NCBI GenBank assembly: GCA_040954595.2
Contig: CM082582.2
Span: 9,672,001-9,736,000 of the forward strand
Source: Balanoglossus misakiensis
Taxonomy: Eukaryota; Hemichordata
Length of the DNA: 64,000 nucleotides
Direction: 5' to 3'
Within the stretch, counting starts at the first letter, position 1, and every line of letters starts with the position of its first letter. The position numbers were made by a program, and so were the translations under genes. This document shows positions 1 to 15,400 of the stretch, in pieces. The notes beneath the pieces were generated by a model that had not been told where the DNA came from, did not search any database, and saw nothing but the letters and a program-made list of their open reading frames with translations.

Positions 1-700
1 CATGCTGAATGATCACTGCCACCTTGCTATTCTATCTCTCTGATCTTTCTCTCATTACTTCCAACTTTACATTCTTGGTGCACACCTGGTGATCTCATCT
101 CTGTAAGTAACCATTATGTCCCATAATACTCTGTACTGTCTATCCAAATACTCTGTGTATATCTCTGTAAACAAAATTACTCCTTGGGGCTTAGAAAAGT
201 TATGCAGTGGTAGCAAATTAGCTGAAATCAAACATATTCATGCTATAAATCACATGCAACAGATCACCGCGTTATCATCTCTAATCAGGACATTGTCCCC
301 ATTTTTCACCATTCTGGACAGGAAGCCACTATGGCAGATAAAAAAATCAGACGCAAATGGGAATACTTTGTAGTCGAGACTGTCTCTGACTTAAGTCGTC
401 ACCTTCCATTGAACTGACTGCACCCAGACTAGAACATATAAGTCTATGCCACGTCATTCGCAAACCTGATGTAAAATAACCACTGCTTACTGCAGGCCCA
501 TAAACAAAAATTTGCGGTGTTTTGATTCATGATATCTGCCAGTTGTCAACATTATGATTTATTTGTTTTTCATGACCCTGATTTCAATACAACAGAACAA
601 CCAAATAGTACTGATGGTATGGCTGTTCTTTGTTAATAATCAGCTGCTCATAAATCAAAGTACAGATCGTAAATGTTTTATTTGGATTTTTTTTTTGCAG
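1..700. other. Region upstream of the first visible VPS35 coding exon
   Basis: No coding sequence could be supported here. The first VPS35 exon in the window begins in phase 0 at 701 with the codons for PQTHQ, while the human protein begins MPTTQ, so the missing first exon should contribute little more than the ATG. An ATG directly followed by a GT occurs at 614-616, but it would leave an intron of only 84 bases and I do not trust it. The true start exon may lie before the window. Confidence 0.5.
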
Positions 701-4961
<4,261 letters not shown>

Positions 4962-5252
4962 TCTACTTCACACTTTTGTCCATATGTATAATTTCAGTTA
5001 TCGTAAATTTGAATCCACTTTTCTCTGCCTCAATCTTTCAGGTTTTGAAATTAGGTGCTATTAGTTTCATCCGTCATCTTTTCCTATTATTGAGAAATCC
5101 ACAGGTGTAAAATTTGCATATAAAAAAGTATGCAAAATGCCTGATTGGGTGTGACATTCAGCTTATCAAATGTTTGGATGTGACGCATTGTCAAGGGCTG
5201 TGAGAAGTACGTGGTTATCATGCAGTGTTGTTCGTTGTAAAATGGTGTGTAT

Positions 5253-5282
5253 ATTTGCATATTTCTTGCAAATTATGCAAAT
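5253..5282. repeat. Inverted pair of ATGCAAAT octamers
   Basis: ATTTGCAT at 5253-5260 and ATGCAAAT at 5275-5282 are exact reverse complements separated by 14 bases, so the transcribed strand can fold into an 8-bp stem in the VPS35 3' UTR. A looser inverted pair of the same kind (ATTTGCATA and TATGCAAAA) lies about 140 bases upstream near 5113-5137. Confidence 0.6.
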
Positions 5283-5695
5283 TAATCATTAGGTATGCGA
5301 AAATAGTCAAGAACTTGCGCATGCGTATTGCAGAGCCGTGCTGTCAGAACAAACTGCTCAGCTGAAGTGACTTTTTGTAAAGTTGATAATCTCTGACCTT
5401 CTGTGGCAAAGAATCTGACAGACTGCACAAAAACTAAGCACAAAAACTTGGCAAAAGTTTGGCTCACACCAAGTATGTAAATATAAAATATGCTGAATCA
5501 TAGTGTAGAAATTACAATGGTTTTATTGATAGGCTTTTTTTTCATTTTATTAGAATAATAAGCTTATATATAGACGGAGCTGGGTAAGAAAGTCATCTAC
5601 CAGACTACTTATAGACAGTTCCTGGAGGAAAGCTTTATTAGACAAACTGTCAAGAAGTGGTGAAACATTCTTTTCATGAGGCCGAGACATCGCAA

Positions 5696-5701
5696 AATAA
5701 A
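5696..5701 (+). terminator. Poly(A) signal AATAAA, probably VPS35
   Basis: A canonical AATAAA about 735 bases after the VPS35 stop codon and before the convergent gene. It is the most plausible cleavage signal, but no downstream GU-rich element was verified. Confidence 0.5.
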
Positions 5702-6181
5702 AGTGTGGCTTATATTATTGCTCCCAATGTAGTCAAGCCAAACTGTAAGGTTGCCACTCAATGAGTCACAGCCTCAATAGGTCTCAGTGTTGGCGATTGG
5801 TCGGTTAAAAATTGTAATAAAAAATTAAGGCAGGAAATTGCATCTGGACAGTTGAGATTATGCAGAAGACATGGGTGTGACAGCTAGGACCGCATTTTCT
5901 AGTGAGATTGCGGAATTTTCTACTATGGAACTGATCGTCCAAAAGGATGGTGGTTTTTATTATACTTAAAAACACTTGTGGGAGATCAGTTTCTGAAAAT
6001 GATAAGAAAATATGTAAAACCTAGATGGAGTTGGTCTGTGTATGCAAGAATTAAAATTAGGGCAATTGCATCTTGTGGTTTGTAAGCATTTAGTAGGTAG
6101 TGGCATGTTCTTTGTCATTATTTTGAAAAAAGGCATTTTACCGTCCTCGACCTAACTTCAGAGTTGTTGTTGTGATATGAC

Positions 6182-7018
6182 TTATTGAGGTTTCCCTCCC
6201 AATGGAATGTTGGCGCCGTTAGCGCGATAAAAGTCCATGTCGGCTATGACCGCCTCTCTCCTGTGCTTCTTGTCAGATGCATCACGCACTAAGGAATCCT
6301 TCAGATATTTCCCGAAATACGAGTTTGACCGCACTGGTATTGGCCTCTCCCTCTCCTGTCGATTAGAAGAATGCAGAAGAAACAATTGGACAGTTTTCTT
6401 TCTAGTTCAATATAGTTACTTGCAACCTCTCTAGTTGTTGTACTGTCCGACGAAACCATTCGTTTATCCATAATGGCCGTTGGGGGCGCCAACTAAATAC
6501 ACGTCGCCGGAAATGATGTATTTGCATTGGTTTTGGAAAAATCTTGCCCATTATTAGAATGAGTTCATAATAAGTGTACTTTCACTCACTCACTCAACTT
6601 CAATCATTCATTCATTCACTCAGTCCTTCGCCCATTCGTTCGTTCATTCATTCTGATTGAAAGATACGTAAATGCCTGTTTCAGCATGCGTGACCAACTC
6701 ACCTCCGCTGCCACGTCCAGCTTGAAAGTGGACATTCTATCATCTCTGTGGCGCCTGTTTTCATAACCGTCACTCTGACGGAACAGTCGATCATACAGGA
6801 GCGGCTTCGAATGCTGCACAAAATATGAACAGCCTAATTTAATTCATAACATGAATATGCGGTAATGTTCAGATCTATAACATCTCTCTAAAAAGATTAT
6901 TTTGAAGATGTGTTGATATGTGTATATTTCTGCACATTCCCCGGTAAAGTCAACCTTGCCAGAGGCCGCTTCGTCCAGAAAAGAGGATACGTAGGGAGGG
7001 GGCCTTATATGTGGCAAG
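6182..7018 (-). CDS. Small protein resembling CFAP90 (C5orf49), 5' end incomplete
   Basis: Two exons join cleanly in frame: 6703-6813 (acceptor tgtgcag, donor gtgagt) and 6182-6355 (acceptor cgacag, ending in TAA). A third, less certain upstream exon is about 6955-7018 (donor AAG/gttgac). The joined C-terminal half reads YDRLF, then HRDDR, LDVAAEE, RPIPVRSNSYFG and finally DMDFYRANGANIPL. From memory this matches the pattern of the CFAP90/C5orf49 family of axonemal microtubule proteins (YDRLF..HRxDR..GLxxxxEExxRPVPVxSSSxYG..DFYRxNxI). The same-frame reading begins at GTG (7035), not ATG, so the start codon lies in an unseen upstream exon. About 115-120 residues are visible and the human protein is only slightly longer. 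The gene converges on VPS35. Confidence 0.6.
6580..6655. repeat. Degenerate tetranucleotide repeat (CACT/ATTC)
   Basis: Short runs of cact, then cattcatt and cgttcgtt units, lie inside the last intron of the CFAP90-like gene. Simple-sequence drift; no function implied. Confidence 0.7.
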
Positions 7019-7035
7019 CTAATACACGTTGTCAC

Positions 7036-9420
7036 ATTTCAAGTGATATGGGTATCTGATATTCAGTCCGCTCCTCGTAACTACCACCAGCTGCATAATC
7101 GTGGATGTCAAACTGAGCAAACCGTCATAAAATTACAGAAGTCACGACATCGTTTCCTGTTAGACACTTGTGATTTGTCCAGATAATGGGGAAGGTGGGG
7201 GGGGGGGGCTAAGTGATTTGACTTGTTTCACTAAAGAAATGGGTGTGTCTAAGATCACAGAAGGTAAAAAAGTGATAGACAACAAGTGAGCCAAATATAT
7301 TAGTTGAATAATTTGAATATATGTGTGTGTGTGTGTGACATAAGACGTCATGATATGAAATAGACCAAAATCGCAGCTAGGACGTTTTATTGAAGGATTT
7401 AGTTTTCTTCGCATATTCAGCAAGATCGTCACAGGGCCCAAGAAAACACCCATTGCTGCATCTCGCTAGCTGAGGTCATGTATGGTTACCGCGGCGACGA
7501 AAGGCGTAAACACCCGCGCATTTCCTTTCAGCTGCTGGTGCCCATGGTAACTAATGGTGCCACTACAAAAACCATCTCAAACTTTATGATCATAGTAACG
7601 TGAAGCCAAAAGGAAATTTCGTTCTAAATAATGCAACGTGGCCTGTCTATGTTCTTGAGCGAAAATGTTATGGGCGAGGATTCGACAGGACCTAGTAAGT
7701 TTGTATTCCCAGCAGTGAATTTTAGGTTATCTTCCCAAATAATGTGGACACGACCTCAAAATAGAAATGATTATAAGAAGAGAAATTACTCAAAATTTAT
7801 ATTAAAATCGTCGCTAATTTTGAAATAGGAAAGTACTCAACATTTTACCTGTTTAGTACATCCATAGTAATTGAACGTTGACGCACGATGCTGTACCTCG
7901 TCCATACTGGGTCAATGCACGCACTCTTTCGATTACGTGGGTTCTTCGAAAACACTCTTGCAGATGTGGTGTTTACTTTCCCTGTGGTGGATACTTAGAT
8001 CCGAACACGCAGTATGTAACGCCAGGTGTTCAGGACACATTATCGACCGTGACACTAAATGACATTGTAATACTGGGGGGGGGGGGTAGTTTCGCGCATA
8101 CAGTGCGGTTGTCATCATGGTCGGTTCAAACCACAAGACTAAGAAGATAATGCTTTAGTCTGTACCCCCATTTAATTTGACTGTTCAAAGTCATTAGAAA
8201 ATAACTGGATTTACGGAACTCACTGCATAATATGCGCCAGTAGAGCTCACACCCAGACCAGGCCAGGTTGACCTCTTCAGAGCAATGGAACAGTCTGAGT
8301 TAGCAATAGCAGTGATCGATGGAAAGTGCGGAGAGGTAATACTTAGGAATCAATAGAATACCAGTAACCACTTGTGCGGTGAAGAGAGCATGGCGTTTAG
8401 CGTGTCTGTGGCATTATGTTCATGATCTTGACATTGTAATACAGTTTTCCTCAATTTCAAGTACATGTACTATCTGCGAGACGTAAATAGCCAGGATGCT
8501 CCAATCGTGTTAAAAATGCGGCAAGGGAATATGTATGTGTAGTGTGGTGTAGTGTAGTGTAGTGAAGTGTAATTTCTACATGTAATGCTATACAGGCAAT
8601 AGTTTTTTTCCGTGCAGCTGACATCCATCAACACAAACTGATGTTGGGAATTCGCAAGAAAATCTGTGTAGGTGGGAAATCCCCAAGAATATCCCGCACA
8701 TGTCTTTGCGGAACTCGTTTGAATGGATCCTGTCGCGCATAAATCAAGTGTAGTATTTGTTTGAGATTCAATTCATCTTTGTGTCGTTCGTAGGGTCGGT
8801 CCACATTTACAACAACCACACTGCAACAAAACTGCTGTCGACATTTTATTACTTTCCATATCAAATTTAAATCAAACTTTGACAGATGAAGTAAATAAAG
8901 ACAACATATTTTGTCAAGATAATTTGAAATTTCTAAATAGATTTGGCACGTCATCTGCTGAAGGAAAAAAAATAGACTCACGCCCATTCCGATGGGCCTC
9001 GATCTCATCATCTGTGATTATGAAATAATATTTTCAGAGCTTGTAGTTACCAATAGATCTCGTTCCAGTAAGCGTACTAGCACACGTTCTGTACGACTAC
9101 GATAATAGAGGGCGCTCCAACAGCCGCCATTCCCCCATGGTACACAACGTATTGTCCCTGGTAATGTGGCAGGCATCAATTCCAAGAAATACATAGTTTT
9201 GCGTTGAAAAACGCAAATCAGAAATCTTAAAAATTAAGTTTCCGCAAAATGTCATTTGTCTAGTGGTAGGAGTCTGCTAGAAGTGTTCAGATCGCAGTCA
9301 AAGTGATTGTTGATCGCAAGGAAAATTATGGTACTTGTAAACTGTCTTATACTACGTTTATTCTCTCACGGAAAAAAGCAAAGCAAAACAAAACAAACCA
9401 AAATTCAAAAATTTAAAAAC
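7036..9420. other. Intergenic region with simple repeats
   Basis: No supported gene. It contains a 12-base G tract at 7197-7208, a TG dinucleotide run at about 7322-7337, a second 12-base G tract at 8075-8086 and a GTGTA-type repeat at about 8538-8570. The low-coordinate end of the homeobox gene's 3' UTR reaches into its right edge, with an AATAAA on the minus strand at 9357-9362. Confidence 0.5.
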
Positions 9421-12400
9421 TCAAAATTTATCAACGGTACCCTGTTCTATGGTTCGGCATTTGCCCTTCCATATAAAAGACACTGTTTTACATTCTTTCC
9501 TATCTGGGTTTAATCCGTCATCCTCTCGCTTTCTTTTCGACGGCGCGGGCGAGGACGGCAGAGGCGAGTCGGTCGTGCGATTATCCGATTTCTCACCGAA
9601 CCCGTTCGAGCGCACGTCATCCACCGAGCACATTTTCCTTTGTTTCACCGAGAGGTCTAACGGAGCAGCGGCGTCGAAGTCCATCTCGGCCACCTGGCTG
9701 CCAGGACCTGTTGATTCCTCGGATTTTATCGTGTGTTCTGTTAGCGAGGCGGGGGAAGTGATCCTCGACTGGGTGGGGCGGGGCTGCACTTTCTGTTCTG
9801 GAAGTTCTTCTGTGGGGTGGGGTGGGTTTGTTACGAGCTTTGGAGGCTCCGTATCCATGGTTAGTCTGGCTCCGAGTCCAGTTATATATGGGAGAGCTGC
9901 AGCGTGCATATTTCCATTTATATTTGGTAGAACGCCACGCTGAAAATCCGTCAGATTGGCCAGTATGTCAACGTGGAAGTTGTTGTTAAACATTTTCTGC
10001 AACTGCATAGCTTTGGCCATCTCAATGTCTGTTTCCGTCATGTTTTGCCAATCTGGATTCGACTCGAACTTCTTCTTGGCGCCCGGTACTTTGCCGTCGT
10101 TCTGCTTGGCCCAATTGGACACGTGCTCGTAGAAGTTTTTAAGTGTCATTTGTCTGACGAGCTCGGTGTGGTAGTGGAGTTGGCCCTGAGTCATGTTGTC
10201 GAAGCCGAAGGCACGGCCGAGGCGGTAGTCCATGAGCTCGTCGTCATCCGTCTGCTCTTCTTTGATTTTAATGCCGCTCGAAGTGAAGTCCAGCGGCGAC
10301 GGTTGCGACGACGACGTGTCCTGCGCCATGGCCTCTTCCCAGCGATGCTTCAGGTTCATCGCCTCGGCCAGGCCCTCGATGTGGTGGTGTTTTCTCGGCT
10401 CGTAGTCTTTCCTGGAGCTCTTGCCGGCAGGCTTCGTCCTCTTCTGGACGAGCAGAGTAGGCGGGGTCAGATTGAGACTGGACGCCGAAGATGGGCGCGA
10501 CGTCACCTCGTGCGCTTTCTCCGGAGACGAGGGGAAATCCGACGACAGCTCGCCATCGCCGTTAGCGTCGGCCGTGTCGCCGAGATCCCCGTCAACCACG
10601 CCGTCCGCCGTCTCGTCGATCACCATCTCCCGGTCATCGTCGAAGTCGCCATCGCAACTGTCGTCGTAACCCTTGGTGGACGATCGGTCGCCGAAGAGCC
10701 GCTTCTCCTGCACCTTGCGTTTGTTCTCTCTCCGGTCTCTCGCCCGTCTGTTCTGGAACCAGACTTTAATCTGGCGCTCCGTCAAACCGAGCTGTCTCGC
10801 CAGGTGACGTTTCTTCTCGATGGTGATGAACCCCCAATTCTGTATGTATGCTGTCTCCAGTATTCCTTTCTGGACGTCGGAATATGGCGTTCTATACCTG
10901 TGGGGGGAAACAGCACTTATGTAGTCATGCCTGATATTACTTATTAGAAAAAAATGCTGAAAAAATAGGCACCTGTTGTCCAGAAAGGTCACGTGACAGA
11001 TTATTTTATTGTCAAGCGCATCACCGATTCGCGATAAAAAATCGCCTACATTGTGCAATAGAAAAAAGCAAACATACGGTCGCGATTAAAATGGTCGACA
11101 TTAGTTGCTGCAAGTATGCGTTCAAAATAAACTGAATTAACAATCGGACGTTTGAAGGCAAGGGATATAACGACGAGGCTGTAAAAACTATGCTAACATA
11201 AAAACGATAGAATATGTAAATATGACAATTGAGCATAGGACAGGCGGTACATCGCTCGTCATCTTTACCATACAGATACATGATTGTGCATCTTTTTATG
11301 GCGCCGTTGAACACGACCTTTGATCCGAGATGTGCGCATTTTAGATCGCAAAATACCACTGCTGCCCGACACATGCAGTCTTGTGTGCATTCTTTTCTAA
11401 ATTCGGCACACCTTGTGAGAAAATAGCCAATTTTTAGACCATGTCCGAGTTGAACTTGTGGAGAAATTTTCATGAAGTTTACCTGTTTGTGACGGCCCTC
11501 ACATAGCCACTTTTGCTCTGTCGACTGCCAGTATCTGATGATGAAAGAACATAAAATTACAATTAAAATATATTTCTCCGAGATGCCCATGTGTATCGTT
11601 TCCTCCCAGTTACATGTATCATATTAACCATATAATAATGCTAATATAAGAAGCCATAATTATTTTGACATCTAAACTATATCAACAAAACATTTACTAT
11701 AAAATTGGTCGTTGAATTGGTCTATAATACACTCATGTGAACTGCATGCATTGGAGATCGTTTCAAAGCCCTCTGGGTTTGGAATTACACAAGGTATCAC
11801 TATCATAATTTTCTAAAAAGTGCATTTCTAGAAAACAGCTGCGTCTCTACAATGTTTCTGGACAATAAAGTAAAACGACACACGACAATGTAAACCGTCG
11901 CCTATATAGGCCGTCATTTAATTAATGTGAAAATGGTGCTGAGAGATACAAGTGTGCAAGGGGACTAGGGACTAGTCCGCTTCAAGTCAGAGCGCGAAAA
12001 GAAATCAAACAAACAAAACACTCCACCGACAACACAAACAAACAAATAAACAAGCAGCCGCCGTAACGTGAACAAACAGGCACCTAACAATCCACTGCGA
12101 ACGAGGCCAAACAAACAAGATACGGAGCCCGGGTTTGCACAAGGGAATTATTAAGTATTGCACAGATCAATAAACTGTTTGCTGAAAATTAATAATTAAA
12201 TTGATATCACCTTGTTATCGTTGATAGCTTGTAAATTTTTTATGGCCGAGTAACGCTATCTGTCTCGTATATACCATGTATAATTACACATCGTCGTGTC
12301 ATCCTCAACGGATAACGAGTCTAACATTTAGCCTATAGCCGTTGTTCTGATACACCTTTAAATGTCTACAAAATTTCTTATGTAGTTTCTGACACCGCTG

Positions 12401-15400
12401 AGACACTGCAGAGGGTCGTCAAACCGGGCGAGTAGTCTTTTATCGCGCTGGGGGAGCGTTTCATGTAAATTCCCTTATTCAGTTGTTTTTACGACTTAAC
12501 ATTTTAAAAGTTCTTTAGAAACGGCCGGTTTTTTATGATTATTCTTCCAAGGGCGAGAGACATAAAACCGTTGGCGAAGGAGACCGGGTGTCAACACACC
12601 TTTGATGGTGTTATTGCTGTCCCGAAGCGAGTCTGGGAGCGAGAGCAATAACACCAGCGCGCAGAGTCAGTTGGACTACGTGTCTCCAAATGGCGCGGTT
12701 CTCAGCTATCTCCAAGTCCGCACCGGCCCTTCACAGTCGCTTTGCAGTTGACCAAACAGATGACACTCAAACATCACCGAAAAACAAACAGGCAGCTAGC
12801 TACGGGTTGTTTACCGACAAAAAAGGCCCACATGGCCAAAACCGGTCGGTTGGTAACAGAAGTCTATGGTCTTGACACTGACATCCATGTGGACACGTCG
12901 AAGTAGACCTACATCACGTCACAACAAGACTTGATCAAAATTCGTGACCGTTACCATGAGACCACAGTCTCCTTGCTGGCGGCGGCCATATATGACTTAC
13001 AAACAGTGAATTATTTATTTGTTAAAATCTATTAAATTGTACGTTCGTCGCCAACGCTTAAAAACTTGTCTGTGTTCACACTTCGATAAGTGCTTTTATT
13101 TAGCCCTACATCAGTTTAGTACTTTTGATTTCAGACAATCTTCAAATTCACGTCAAAAATACACAGCTAATGGGGCCTTAATTACTCTTCCCATTACAGA
13201 AATAGATTAATTGGTTTACATCCTTCCTAAGGCTATAAAAAATTTAACCATTTAGGCTTATCATGTTATCATTTAGGAGTCAGTCTGTCCACCATACCAA
13301 AACAGCGCGCCTGGGTCCTATTTTGGGACGCTTTGTTCAACAAACACGACAGCCGGAGCCTGCAGCAACAGAACTTGTGCCATTTCACTAGAATTGTCCG
13401 TCAGAGAGTCAAAAAACACATTTTCTTCTGGATCTGTTACCTAATACATACATGCACAGCTTTAGTACTTGTGATCGACTTCACAATATCATGGAATGCG
13501 TGTAGTCACATTCTGACCAATCATGGAAAGCCACAACGATAACTTGTGATGGTTGGTTCTGGGTAAAATTCAATGTCACGACGTCCGGATTTATTTTGGT
13601 GATTGCAAAGACTTCGTTCTGAACATCCTGCTTTATGTAATAACAGTGTTACACTTGTAAGCTAAGTGATTACTAACTATCATTGTGAGTTTCGCAACAG
13701 GCCCACCTCCCCTAAATAGACCGAGTATAGAGAGGGGGGGGGGGGCTTTTATATTGTAGACTACTTTGCAAAAATGTGGTCATGTGCACAGCAGTGTATT
13801 TTTGAGTTCAGCTCCGCGGCGCAATCGCAGGTTTTGGGTTATTAATTGACACAGATGTCTTATATATCGGTTGCTCATCAACAGATAAACCATCCGCTGA
13901 CAATAATCATCACGTTTCTTTATGGTCCTGGAGCAAAGGTTGTTTGCACATCTCCTAAAGTACACCCACCGTGTCTCTTACTGTATGCATGTGGTTGAAA
14001 ACCTTTATCACTAAGGGGCAATACTGATCCGGTCGCAGTCGCGCCCTTCTCAAATAAACTACTTGACGTTTATTAATTTCCCCTGTCTCAGCACATAAAC
14101 ATTTTTATTAAAAATAAGCTGAACGTAGAGATTAGGCTAAACCAACAGGAAGGTGAGCGAGTGTTACAATAGGGTACGACTCCGTATCGGGTAAAGCAAA
14201 TACCACTGACACGCAATTTGTCAAGCTCGTCCCCGGCCCTGATTCTGGTGCCAAGTGAAAACCGCTGTGTTGTTTGTGTCGACAGAAACGAAACCAGACT
14301 AAGAAACCGGTCAAACTAATTTTCTAAAATAAAATTTAACTGAATCGTATTACACTCTCGCTGAGTTCAATCCGTTGACAAACAACGTTTTAACGGCCTG
14401 TTTCCGTAATATTAATTCACATTGTTAATAACGTTCGCAATATAAGTCATGGGCCCACATGCTGTATCGCAAATTGCTAACAGATGAAATTACGCGGAAC
14501 AGGTTGGCAATTTAAAATTGGAATCGTGACGGTTATACAGCCCTGCCTCACAAAAATAAAAACGACTGTCGCATGCAAAGAGTCCAAATCGTAAATCTGA
14601 AAGAGCGACGGTACATGTCGCGTCCTTACCGTATTCCATGTCGGCGTAATCGGCGAGATGATCGTCAGCCATCGTCGGTAGCGCGAACGACTGGGGCACT
14701 TGACGTAAGGCACGGAGTTCTTCAGTTGTGTCCTGGCCGCAGCTGTCTGGAATCGGCGAAGAATTAAGAAGAAAGAGGTCGTTAAAGAGAATTAAGTAAC
14801 CGCGGTGTAAACATTATTGAAAGAAAGTTGGAATGAAAACCGCCGAGTTTATCCCGCGAACAGAATGATTGATCGCGTAGCGCTGTCGAGGCTCGAGCGC
14901 CGACGATTCATGTTGGTCGCACAAACGATACCACTGAAATACGCAATCCGCCGAGCGTCAGACTATTGTGAAAGCTAAACACCAATAAAAACTGACAGTA
15001 ACCTTTTCAAAGTGAACACATTTGTGGATGTCTGTCTGTCTCGGTACGGTACGGATTGTTTTAAAACAAATACACCGATTTCGTCATCCACGGTACGGTC
15101 AGAGAGCTCGTCTTGTTGATCTGACTCGCGCGGGGACTCTGTTCTTCCCGAGCTGACCCGAAGTGCGAATGTTTTAAACGCCAGCAACTTTTTTATATTG
15201 CCACGTTGTAAACTGGAATTTCAGCTTAGAGTCAGTGACGGACATTCACCCCTCGCTTTCGCAAACTGAATTTCATGACCTCTGCGGCAATAAAAGAAGA
15301 ATCGTTACTTTCATCGTTTTATTTGCAGGGCAGGGCACGCCATATACCGGCCACCACGGGACCAAAGTGTCGGCTTCTCCTCCCTACAAAGGTTTATGAA

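Larger units (their letters stand above)
4962..6181. other. VPS35 3' UTR and convergent intergenic region
   Basis: About 735 bases of probable VPS35 3' UTR run to a poly(A) signal at 5696-5701. The rest is AT-rich DNA shared with the 3' end of the convergent minus-strand gene, whose nearest AATAAA (read on the minus strand) is at 5956-5961. No coding signal is seen. Confidence 0.5.

Noticed and set aside
9973-10947. 324-residue plus-strand open frame over the homeobox exon
   Set aside because: Antisense shadow of the last homeobox exon, rich in Arg, Val and Leu with no domain.
11021-11590. 189-residue minus-strand frame upstream of the homeodomain exon
   Set aside because: It crosses the real 52-base exon (11483-11534) in a different reading frame. 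The frame that joins both neighbouring exons encodes TGSRQSKSGYVRAVTN instead.
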